A DNA stretch of 13,761 nucleotides. Origin: Chloroflexota bacterium (GTDB lineage Bacteria; Chloroflexota; Chloroflexia; Thermomicrobiales; UBA6265). Both the position numbers and the translations under genes were made by a program. Of this stretch, positions 1-6,968 are shown piece by piece. Each line of letters starts with the position of its first letter. Position 1 is the stretch's first letter. The stretch lies in assembly GCA_023415845.1 (NCBI GenBank), contig JAEZJB010000051.1, forward strand, positions 1 to 13,761, in the 5' to 3' direction. The notes beneath the pieces are model-generated. The model saw nothing but the letters and a program-made list of their open reading frames with translations. It had not been told where the DNA came from and ran no database searches.

Positions 1-59
1 GCACGGTAGAATCAGGGACCATCGCTCGGTGACTTTCGACCTCGCCAGGGACCATCGCA

Positions 60-833
60 ATGCCTGACCTCCACGTTCGCCTGGCCGAAGAAGATGACGA
101 AACCGCCGTTTCGCCCGTTCCCCTCAGCGAAGAGGCCGCGCTCGAGATGCTGCGGACGGCCGACTTCCTGGCGGAGAAGCTGGTGCCATGGGGCTCGAAC
201 TACACGTTCGCTGTTGGGCTCGGTACCGATGAGGAGCCCGAACATATCGGTATCTACAAACCGATGGCGGGCGAACGACCCCTGTGGGACTTTCCGACGG
301 GGACACTCTACCTGCGGGAATACGCCGCATTCCTGGTCAGCCAGTGGCTCGGTTGGAACCTTGTGCCACCGACGGTGATTCGGGATGGACCGCACGGACC
401 GGGCAGCCTGCAACTGTATGTTGAGCCAACCGAAGCCCAGGTCGACGAGCGCAGTTTCTGGGGGCGGGAAACGATCGAGATCGAGCGGATGGTGTTGTTC
501 GACCATGTGACGAACAATGCTGACCGGAAAATTGGCCACTGCCTGCTCGACCGCCACGGTCGGATCTGGGGCATCGACCATGGACTGACCTTCAATGTCG
601 ATCCGAAGCTCCGGACCGTACTTTGGCAATTCTCCGGGGCACCGATCTCGGAGCCCCTGCTGGCGGACCTGGCACGCATCGACGCGAGCGAGGACGATCT
701 CGGGGCATTGCTCTCCTCCGTGCTGGCCGACGACGAGATCGAAGCCATGCATGAACGGGTGGAAATCCTGCTCGAACTGGGGAGCTACCCACACCTCGAT
801 CCGCATTACAACGTTCCGTATGGATGGTGGTGA
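60..833 (+). CDS. SCO1664-family protein (PI3/PI4-kinase-like fold)
   Basis: 257 residues. The sequence resembles the SCO1664 family, conserved in actinobacteria and relatives and distantly similar to phosphatidylinositol kinases; its substrate is not known to me. Visible marks are an IGIYKP stretch at 63-68 with Lys67 (nucleotide-binding-like), the block FDHVTNNADRKIGH at 147-160 (catalytic-loop-like, Asp148, Asn153, Asp155) and IDHGLTF at 172-178 (metal-binding-loop-like DHG). No signal peptide or membrane segment is seen, so it is probably cytoplasmic. ATG 60 is preceded by AGGGA at 47-51 with good spacing, and an in-frame TGA at 30-32 excludes a much earlier start. In actinobacteria this family usually follows a phosphoglycerate-mutase-like gene and a DUF3090 gene; that part would lie outside the window. 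The next gene starts 45 bases downstream, so they may be cotranscribed. Family call fairly sure; biochemical role unknown. Confidence 0.82.
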   Translation: MPDLHVRLAEEDDETAVSPVPLSEEAALEMLRTADFLAEKLVPWGSNYTFAVGLGTDEEPEHIGIYKPMAGERPLWDFPTGTLYLREYAAFLVSQWLGWNLVPPTVIRDGPHGPGSLQLYVEPTEAQVDERSFWGRETIEIERMVLFDHVTNNADRKIGHCLLDRHGRIWGIDHGLTFNVDPKLRTVLWQFSGAPISEPLLADLARIDASEDDLGALLSSVLADDEIEAMHERVEILLELGSYPHLDPHYNVPYGWW

Positions 834-878
834 GTTGTTGTCGTCAACAATCCATCAGGCGACGAGACTGGAGCTTGG

Positions 879-1883
879 ATGAACGTACGCAAGGTGTTTT
901 CCACCATTGACGCCCACGGCGGCGGTCAGCCATTGCGGATCGTGACGAGCGGTGTTCCACGACAGAAGGGAACGACGTATCGCGCCCTGCGCGAAGCGTT
1001 TCGGCGAGAGCACGATTCAATTCGGACGATGTTGTTGCATGAGCCCCGGGGGCACGCCGATATGTATGGAGCGGTGCTGCTGCCTCCCTCTGATGCAGCG
1101 GCCGACTATGGCGTGGTGTTCATGACGAACGAGGGTTACAGCACGATGTGCGGTCACGGCATCATCGCCCTGACCACGGCGTTGATTGACACGGGGGCTG
1201 TCGCGGTGAGTGAAGGCGACACCCGCGTGACATACGAAACCCCAGCCGGGCTGGTTCAGGCTCGCGCCAGTGTAGACAACGGGCGGGTGCGCCAGGTTCG
1301 ATTCCGGAACGTGCCGGCATTTCGACTGGTGAAGGACCTTCCGATCGACGTGGGCGGGATGCAGCTTTCGGTCGATGTGGCATTCGGTGGGGCCTGGTAT
1401 GCCCAGATTCCAGCGGCGGATGCTGGGATCAACCTGCAGCGGACACATGTGCGTGAGATCGCGGCGGTCGGAATGGCAATCAAGGCCGCCGTATCAAATG
1501 CGCTAGACGTGGTGCATCCGGATGACCCTGACCTTTCGGGCCTGTACGGCACGACCTTTTATGAACGATCGCCGACCGAACCTTTGGTGTGGCGTTCGAC
1601 AACGATGTATGCAAATGGGGCAATTGACCGATCGCCGTGTGGGACCGGAACGTCCGCACTGGTGGCCAGTATGGCGGCGGACAACGAGATAGGGATTGGC
1701 GACAGCCTGATGAACGAGGGACCGACGGGAACGGTGTTCACTGGTCGTGTGGTGGAGGGCGCCAGCGTCGGCGAACTCGACGCAGTGGTCACTGAGGTCG
1801 CGGGACGAGGCGCAGTCACCGGTCTCCACCAATTCATCGTGGAAGCGGATGACCAGGTAGGGGACGGCTTCCTGTTGCGCTAG
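879..1883 (+). CDS. Proline racemase superfamily enzyme (hydroxyproline epimerase / proline racemase / 3-hydroxyproline dehydratase-like)
   Basis: 334 residues, the usual length for the family, which removes or inverts the alpha-proton of proline or hydroxyprolines using two active-site side chains. Both catalytic cysteines are visible: Cys91 in MCGHGII and Cys254 in DRSPCGTGTSA. The N-terminal DAHGGGQPLRIV, the RGHADMYGAVL block at 58-68 and the C-terminal GDGFLLR resemble, from memory, the trans-3-hydroxy-L-proline dehydratase branch (human L3HYPDH), where the second Cys is a Thr. With Cys at both sites, two-base racemase or epimerase chemistry is more likely, but the exact substrate cannot be settled here. 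ATG 879 follows GGAG at 870-873 with good spacing. No proline catabolic neighbours are visible. It is a cytoplasmic enzyme by appearance. The superfamily call is secure. Confidence 0.9.
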   Translation: MNVRKVFSTIDAHGGGQPLRIVTSGVPRQKGTTYRALREAFRREHDSIRTMLLHEPRGHADMYGAVLLPPSDAAADYGVVFMTNEGYSTMCGHGIIALTTALIDTGAVAVSEGDTRVTYETPAGLVQARASVDNGRVRQVRFRNVPAFRLVKDLPIDVGGMQLSVDVAFGGAWYAQIPAADAGINLQRTHVREIAAVGMAIKAAVSNALDVVHPDDPDLSGLYGTTFYERSPTEPLVWRSTTMYANGAIDRSPCGTGTSALVASMAADNEIGIGDSLMNEGPTGTVFTGRVVEGASVGELDAVVTEVAGRGAVTGLHQFIVEADDQVGDGFLLR

Positions 1884-2023
1884 GGAGTGAGGGTTGTTGC
1901 GACCGATGAGCCCCGTTGGTGCACGTTTGAGAAGGGGCGGAGTGACCGGCTATTTGCGACAATTGGCAGACGCGAACCACGAGTTGCAAAAATGGGTTGC
2001 CACCGGCCCGAATTCAGGTGACA

Positions 2024-2052
2024 TTGACCAGCGCTCGGGGTAGCCTTAGGCA
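2024..2052 (+). promoter_or_regulatory. Second, weaker promoter candidate upstream of atpZ
   Basis: TTGACC at 2024-2029 is followed after 17 bases by TAGGCA at 2047-2052. The -35 is good; the -10 resembles the TAGGCT form found in high-GC bacteria but is weak against TATAAT. This would give a leader of roughly 90 bases containing the dyad at 2095-2123. Confidence 0.3.
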
Positions 2053-2094
2053 TGCGCCGCAGTGACGGTGTTTCGGGTTGCCTTGCCGGGTTTC

Positions 2095-2123
2095 ATCTCG
2101 TCCGCAAGTGCTGTCGGCGAGAT
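2095..2123. promoter_or_regulatory. Inverted repeat abutting the atp -10 element (possible operator)
   Basis: ATCTCG at 2095-2100 pairs with CGAGAT at 2118-2123, and CCG at 2102-2104 extends the pairing with CGG at 2115-2117, leaving one bulged T. The repeat covers the -35 position of the extended -10 promoter and ends one base before it. It could be a repressor or activator site in DNA, or a leader hairpin if the upstream promoter is used. Confidence 0.35.
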
Positions 2124-2132
2124 TGTGATAAT
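2124..2132 (+). promoter_or_regulatory. Extended -10 promoter element for the atp operon
   Basis: TGTGATAAT matches an extended -10 (TGn plus a hexamer at 2127-2132 matching TATAAT in 5 of 6). No good -35 is seen at 16-18 bases upstream (around 2104-2109), which is acceptable for an extended -10. The predicted RNA start is near 2139, giving a leader of about 12-21 bases to atpZ. Confidence 0.6.
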
Positions 2133-2150
2133 ATGTGCAAATGAAGCGGG

Positions 2151-2462
2151 GTGCGGGTGGTGGAGGAAGATCGGACTCCCGAGTACCAGGTGAAACACCC
2201 CCGTGTGGTGGGTGTAGCGGCGAGTCTTGGATTCTCGATAGTCGCAACACTCATCGTGTGCATTGGAGCCGGATTGCTGCTCGATCAGTGGCTTGACACC
2301 TCGCCGTGGCTGACGTTGGCGGGTGTGGCGATTGGCCTGATTGGAGCGGGGTACCAGCTTTGGGAGCTGGTTCTCATCAGTGACAACTCGCGCGCCAGTG
2401 GTCCGTTGGGGCGCACCATGGCCCAGCGGATCGAAGCACGGCAGCGCAACAAGATTCAGTAG
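2151..2462 (+). CDS. atpZ: AtpZ/AtpI family membrane protein of the ATP synthase operon
   Basis: 103 residues. Proteins of this family sit at the head of atp operons and help assemble the c ring or, in some species, move magnesium or calcium. Two membrane segments are visible at about 19-43 and 51-75, with the family signature GLLLDQWLDTSPWLTLAG at 41-58 between and into them. The C-terminal tail is basic (QRIEARQRNK). The start is uncertain: GTG 2151, 2157 and 2160 are all possible, and a TGA at 2142-2144 closes the frame upstream. GGGGTG at 2148-2153 is the best ribosome site and would favour GTG 2160, shortening the protein by 3 residues. The gap to atpB is 126 bases. Confidence 0.88.
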   Translation: MRVVEEDRTPEYQVKHPRVVGVAASLGFSIVATLIVCIGAGLLLDQWLDTSPWLTLAGVAIGLIGAGYQLWELVLISDNSRASGPLGRTMAQRIEARQRNKIQ

Positions 2463-2484
2463 CAGTTCTCAGCGCATCGGTCGG

Positions 2485-2504
2485 CACGCATGGCGTGTTG
2501 TTTA
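2485..2504 (+). other. Small hairpin plus T-rich tail in the atpZ-atpB gap
   Basis: CACGC (2485-2489), loop ATG, GCGTG (2493-2497), followed by TTGTTTA. It has the shape of a weak intrinsic terminator or attenuator, but the stem is only 5 pairs. A second weak hairpin pairs CAGGG 2551-2555 with CCCTG 2563-2567. Confidence 0.3.
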
Positions 2505-2566
2505 GGATGCGCATGGCCCGGAGTGTGACCGACGAGGTCGCGAGTCCCGACAGGGTGACGTGCCCT

Positions 2567-2581
2567 GACAAGGAGTTTGTC
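2567..2581 (+). promoter_or_regulatory. Shine-Dalgarno of atpB presented in a hairpin loop
   Basis: GACAA (2567-2571) pairs with TTGTC (2577-2581), placing GGAG (2572-2575) in the loop. This is the only strong ribosome-binding motif for atpB, yet it lies 13 bases from ATG 2589, longer than the usual spacing. TAGG at 2583-2586 is too close to the ATG. Confidence 0.35.
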
Positions 2582-2588
2582 CTAGGCA

Positions 2589-3572
2589 ATGGAAAAGCCG
2601 CACATTTCCCTGAAGGCTGAGGAACTGTTCAGCATTGGCCCGGTCACGGTCACGAACTCGATGGTGATGATGTTCGTGGTGATGGGGCTGATCCTGCTGG
2701 TTGGATCGGTGATTGCACGCCGCGCGACGGTGATCCCTTCGGGCAAGGCCCAGGGGCTGGCCGAGGCGCTGATCGGCTTCCTGCTCGATCTCGTCGAAGG
2801 TTCGGGTGGCAAGAAGCTGGGTCGCAAGATCTTCCCGCTGATTTCCGGCCTGTTCATCTTCATCATTTTCTCGAACTTCTCGGGCCTCCTGCCCGGTGTC
2901 GGCACCGTGGGTGTTTACAAAGAATCCGACCATGCGGTTGAGGCCGAGGGCGACCACGGCACGACCGACGAGCATGGTGAAGAGCCTGCGACGCCAGTGG
3001 GCAATGGCGATGACACCAAACTCGCCAGCACGGGCGACGTTGCCCTCACGACGACAACTGCCGCTGCGGACGACCATGGCGGAAAGACCCTGGTGCCGTT
3101 CATGCGGCCGCCGACCGCCGACCTTAACATGACCTTCGCCCTCTCGGTCACCGCCTTCGTTGCCATTCAGGTGGCCGGTGTGGCGGCGAACGGTGTCGGT
3201 GGACGCCTCAAGCACATGGCGGATCCGCCGTTCCTCTTCCCGATCGAGTTGATCGGTGAACTCTCCCGAATCCTCTCCCTGTCTGCCCGACTTTTCGGCA
3301 ACGTGTTTGCTGGTGAAGTCCTGCTGGGCATCATGTATTCGATTGCTACCGCGATCAAGATTGCCGTCATTCCGGTGGTCTTCCCGGTGGTGTTTATCGG
3401 CCTTGAAGTGCTGTTCGGTACCATCCAGGCACTTGTGTTCGCGCTGCTCACGCTCATCTACATCATGCTGGCGGCGGCACACGGACATGGTGACGAACAC
3501 CACGATGACGCGCATGCCCACGACGATGCGTCGGCTCATGCGCCCGCCCCGGCAGCGGTTGCCGGAGACTAA
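2589..3572 (+). CDS. atpB: F1Fo ATP synthase subunit a
   Basis: 327 residues, longer than the usual 240-290. Subunit a forms the two half-channels that carry ions to and from the c ring in the membrane. Visible are TM segments at about 22-42, 82-101, 178-200, 213-230, 236-258 and 263-296. The essential arginine is Arg234 in LSARLFGNVFAGE (E. coli Arg210), followed by Glu243 (E. coli Glu219); Gln280 matches E. coli Gln252. Two oddities: residues 111-167, between TM2 and PFMRPPTADLN, form a hydrophilic acidic, Thr/Ala-rich insert, and 298-327 is a His/Asp/Ala-rich tail. ATG 2589 is the first start after a TAG at 2583-2585. It belongs to the atp operon. The identity is certain; the role of the extra segments is unknown. 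Confidence 0.97.
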   Translation: MEKPHISLKAEELFSIGPVTVTNSMVMMFVVMGLILLVGSVIARRATVIPSGKAQGLAEALIGFLLDLVEGSGGKKLGRKIFPLISGLFIFIIFSNFSGLLPGVGTVGVYKESDHAVEAEGDHGTTDEHGEEPATPVGNGDDTKLASTGDVALTTTTAAADDHGGKTLVPFMRPPTADLNMTFALSVTAFVAIQVAGVAANGVGGRLKHMADPPFLFPIELIGELSRILSLSARLFGNVFAGEVLLGIMYSIATAIKIAVIPVVFPVVFIGLEVLFGTIQALVFALLTLIYIMLAAAHGHGDEHHDDAHAHDDASAHAPAPAAVAGD

Positions 3573-3585
3573 CCTAGCGAGTCAT

Positions 3586-3600
3586 GCCATGAGGCATGGC
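3586..3600 (+). other. Hairpin 1 in the atpB-atpE gap
   Basis: GCCATG (3586-3591), loop AGG, CATGGC (3595-3600): a perfect 6-pair stem just after the atpB stop. Its 3' arm overlaps the 5' arm of the next hairpin, so the two are mutually exclusive. Confidence 0.45.
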
Positions 3601-3620
3601 GCGGGCACGGTGCTCGCGCC
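3598..3620 (+). other. Hairpin 2 in the atpB-atpE gap, upstream partner of the atpE-flanking pair
   Basis: GGCGCGGGC (3598-3606) pairs with GCTCGCGCC (3612-3620) around loop ACGGT, 9 pairs with one G-U. The 11 bases TGGCGCGGGCA at 3597-3607 are identical to the 5' arm of the hairpin after atpE (4010-4020). No T-run follows, so it is not a standard terminator. Confidence 0.6.
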
Positions 3621-3650
3621 CGGTTGAAGCCGGAGACAGCTCGACCAGCA

Positions 3651-3666
3651 GAGGCGGTGACGCCTC
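3651..3666 (+). other. Hairpin 3 in the atpB-atpE gap with GUGA tetraloop
   Basis: GAGGCG (3651-3656), GTGA, CGCCTC (3661-3666): a perfect 6-pair stem closed by a GNRA-type tetraloop. A further imperfect hairpin follows, GGCATGC 3690-3696 with GCGTGCC 3706-3712, ending 9 bases before the atpE ribosome site. Confidence 0.5.
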
Positions 3667-3735
3667 AAATACCAGCAAGACGGAACGGTGGCATGCGCTG
3701 GCATGGCGTGCCGATTCCGCCAGGAGGAGCAGCAC

Positions 3736-3990
3736 GTGTTTAACGGTATGAATGGTGTTGAGGGTGTGGATGCGGCCAAGGCGATTGGCGCCGCGATTGC
3801 CATCGGTATTGGCGGTCTCGGTCCGGCCATTGGTATCGGTCTCTCCGTCAAGGCCGCGATGGAAGCCATTGGTCGCAACCCGGAGGCTGCCGGTGAAGTC
3901 CGCTCGACGATGATCGTCGGTGCCGCCCTCGCCGAAGCCATCGCCATCTACGCGTTCGTTATCGCCATCATCATCGCGATCGTCCTCTAG
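3736..3990 (+). CDS. atpE: F1Fo ATP synthase subunit c
   Basis: 84 residues in two membrane hairpin helices, the proteolipid that builds the rotating c ring. Helix 1 (about 14-40) has a glycine-rich face, AIGIGGLGPAIGIG; the polar loop is IGRNPE at 45-50; helix 2 (about 57-82) carries the ion-binding carboxylate Glu67 in GAALAEAIAIY. Ile34 stands where sodium-type rings have Gln, and Ala68 follows the Glu where they have Ser or Thr, so coupling to protons is inferred. GTG 3736 is chosen because AGGAGGA at 3722-3728 precedes it with 7-base spacing; an upstream in-frame ATG at 3688 would add a Cys/Arg-containing leader and swallow that ribosome site. Strong hairpins lie on both sides of this gene. 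Identity certain. Confidence 0.96.
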   Translation: MFNGMNGVEGVDAAKAIGAAIAIGIGGLGPAIGIGLSVKAAMEAIGRNPEAAGEVRSTMIVGAALAEAIAIYAFVIAIIIAIVL

Positions 3991-4009
3991 TCCTCCTGGC
4001 GGATACGGC

Positions 4010-4035
4010 TGGCGCGGGCAGATTCGCCCGCGCCA
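4010..4035 (+). other. Hairpin in the atpE-atpF gap
   Basis: TGGCGCGGGC (4010-4019) pairs perfectly with GCCCGCGCCA (4026-4035) around loop AGATTC, a 10-pair stem 19 bases after the atpE stop. Its 5' arm repeats that of the hairpin before atpE. Only TT follows, so a standard terminator is unlikely; 3'-end stabilisation or RNA processing of atpE message is a plausible role. Confidence 0.65.
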
Positions 4036-4109
4036 TTCCCCACCCGCTGCGTCGGAACCGTCCATGGTGACGGGTTCGACCCAGGAACGAGGCGAAGGAG
4101 TAGCCCACA

Positions 4110-4610
4110 GTGGATCAATTTGGGCTCAACGGATGGCAATTCGGCATCCAGCTGGTGGCCTTTCTGATTTTCGTCTGGCTGCTGTGGCGATTTGCGGTAG
4201 GCCCGATCGTGAAGGTCATGGACGAGCGCCAGGACAAGATTCGCGAGAGCATGGCTTCCGCCGAGCGGATGCAGCAGGAACTGAAGGCCACGCAGGCGCG
4301 CAATGAGGAGGCTCTCCTCGAGGCACGTCGCGAGGCGCAGGAGATTGTGGCGAGCGCACGGCAGAGTGGCGAGCAGTTGCTGGCCAAGGCCCGTGAAGAA
4401 GCCAACGCGCAGGCAGAGACCTACCTGACCCGTGCCCAGGAAACGCTGCGGCAGGAATCGGAGCAGGCTCGGCAGCAGCTGCGTGATGAAGTTGCCGACA
4501 TCGCAACACTGGCGGCCGGCCGCATTCTGCGGAAGGAACTCGATCCCGCTGCCCAGAAGCAGCTGATCGAAGAGACGCTGGCTGGTGCGGCCCAGGCATC
4601 GCAGAACTAG
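4110..4610 (+). CDS. atpF: F1Fo ATP synthase subunit b
   Basis: 166 residues, normal length. Subunit b is the peripheral stalk that holds F1 still against the membrane motor. One N-terminal membrane helix at about 8-28 (GWQFGIQLVAFLIFVWLLW) is followed by the typical VMDERQDKIRESM segment at 36-48 and a long, charged, Ala/Glu/Arg/Gln-rich helix for right-handed coiled-coil dimerisation to about 140. The tail AAGRILRKELDPAAQKQLIEE at 135-155 is the family's delta-binding end. GTG 4110 is chosen because AAGGAG at 4095-4100 lies 9 bases upstream. It is not fused to delta, unlike the mycobacterial arrangement. It is followed directly by a strong hairpin and then atpH. Confidence 0.96.
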   Translation: MDQFGLNGWQFGIQLVAFLIFVWLLWRFAVGPIVKVMDERQDKIRESMASAERMQQELKATQARNEEALLEARREAQEIVASARQSGEQLLAKAREEANAQAETYLTRAQETLRQESEQARQQLRDEVADIATLAAGRILRKELDPAAQKQLIEETLAGAAQASQN

Positions 4611-4611
4611 A

Positions 4612-4657
4612 CCCCGTGTTCATCCGCCTCATGGTTGGGGCTGGATGACACGCGGGG
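4612..4657 (+). other. Long hairpin in the atpF-atpH gap, terminator-like
   Basis: Positions 4612-4625 pair with 4643-4657 in 14 pairs (one G-U, one bulged C at 4649). Inside, GCCTC 4626-4630 pairs with GGGGC 4637-4641 (one G-U). The stem starts one base after the atpF stop codon and is followed by ATTTG. It resembles an intrinsic terminator with a weak T-tract, so partial attenuation before atpH is possible. Confidence 0.65.
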
Positions 4658-4695
4658 ATTTGACGCACGACCCAACGTGAGGCGAGGTACGGGAA

Positions 4696-5226
4696 ATGGC
4701 GAGCGGTGCAGCGAAGCGCTACGTGCAGGCAGTTGTTGAACTGGCACGTGAGCAGGGATCGTTCGATGCCTGGCAACGTGATCTGGGAACGCTGCGCGCG
4801 GCGGTGAGCGATCCGGCCGTGCAGTCGTTTCTCGAGAACCCCAGCATCCAGACACGTGACAAGAACTTGGTGCTGGACAGTGCCCTCGGTGATGCTTCGC
4901 CGGAGGCACGGAACCTGGCGCATATGCTGATCGCGCGGGGAAGAACTGGAATCATTCAGGACTTGGCAGACTTGTTCGATGAGGCCGTGCTGGCCGAAAA
5001 GGGCATAGCACTCGTGGATGTCACGACGGCAGAGGAACTCGATGCCGCGGGCCAGGACGTGGTGCGCGAGCAATTGAGCCGCCTGCTGGGCAAGAATGTG
5101 CAACTCCGGCTTCACGTTGATCCCGCCATTATTGGTGGAGTGATCGCGAAGACGGGTGACCGTGTGATTGATGGCAGCGTTGTAAATCAATTGCGACGGC
5201 TGCGGGCACGGCTCGCGGCCGCATAG
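4696..5226 (+). CDS. atpH: F1Fo ATP synthase subunit delta (OSCP)
   Basis: 176 residues, normal length. Delta sits on top of the alpha3-beta3 head and ties it to the b stalk. The N-terminal helical domain (about 1-105) begins ASGAAKRYVQAVVELAREQG, typical of the family; the C-terminal part carries the signature VDPAIIGGVIAKTGDRVIDGS at 141-161 followed by VVNQLRRLRARL. ATG 4696 is preceded by GAGGT at 4684-4688 with 7-base spacing. It is soluble, with no membrane segment. Strong hairpins flank it on both sides. The identity is secure. Confidence 0.95.
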   Translation: MASGAAKRYVQAVVELAREQGSFDAWQRDLGTLRAAVSDPAVQSFLENPSIQTRDKNLVLDSALGDASPEARNLAHMLIARGRTGIIQDLADLFDEAVLAEKGIALVDVTTAEELDAAGQDVVREQLSRLLGKNVQLRLHVDPAIIGGVIAKTGDRVIDGSVVNQLRRLRARLAAA

Positions 5227-5231
5227 CGAGC

Positions 5232-5259
5232 CCCGGGTGACTGCATGCCAGCACCCGGG
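5232..5259 (+). other. Hairpin in the atpH-atpA gap, terminator-like
   Basis: CCCGGGTG (5232-5239) pairs with CACCCGGG (5252-5259); CTG 5241-5243 and CAG 5249-5251 extend it inward past one bulged A, with loop CATGC. The result is 11 pairs, followed by CACTGTTTCAT, a modest T-rich stretch. It begins 5 bases after the atpH stop and could attenuate or mark a processing site before atpA. Confidence 0.65.
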
Positions 5260-5335
5260 CACTGTTTCATAACGTCGTAACCCTGCGCGAATCCCTGACC
5301 AACGTGGTTCGGGGCGCCAGAGAAGTGGAGCGATC

Positions 5336-6877
<1,542 letters not shown>

Positions 6878-6886
6878 GAGCATGAC

Positions 6887-6921
6887 GTCGCCGGGCAGGT
6901 GATGCACCTGGAACCGGCGAC
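6887..6921 (+). other. Hairpin in the atpA-atpG gap
   Basis: GTCGCCGG (6887-6894) pairs perfectly with CCGGCGAC (6914-6921). Inside, CAGGTG (6896-6901) pairs perfectly with CACCTG (6905-6910) around loop ATG. The two stems are separated by a 1 by 3 internal loop, 14 pairs in total. No T-run follows. It starts 9 bases after the atpA stop. Confidence 0.68.
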
Positions 6922-6968
6922 ATCTCCAGTCTGAACGCCAGTCATACCGGAACGAGAGGATAGGCGGA

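Larger units (their letters stand above)
1884..2150 (+). promoter_or_regulatory. Upstream region of the atp operon
   Basis: This 267-base non-coding gap separates the racemase-family gene from atpZ. No convincing ORF or intrinsic terminator was found in it. It contains the promoter candidates listed separately, a dyad at 2095-2123 and the word TTGCGACAATTG at 1954-1965, whose exact reverse complement recurs in the promoter region of the response regulator. Confidence 0.6.

Noticed and set aside
835..850. Inverted repeat TTGTTG / CAACAA between the first two genes
   Set aside because: A 6-pair AT-rich stem without a T-run; too weak to call a terminator or operator.
2486..2533. Tiny ORF starting at ATG 2490 in the atpZ-atpB gap (MACCLGCAWPGV)
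   Set aside because: Only 12 codons, no ribosome site, and the ATG is the loop of a small hairpin; not supportable as a gene.
2502..3539. 345-codon minus-strand frame opposite atpB
   Set aside because: Antisense to subunit a; the charged, His-rich translation only mirrors its codons.
3688..3735. ATG 3688 as the start of atpE
   Set aside because: It adds 16 residues not found in c subunits and swallows the AGGAGGA ribosome site that serves GTG 3736.
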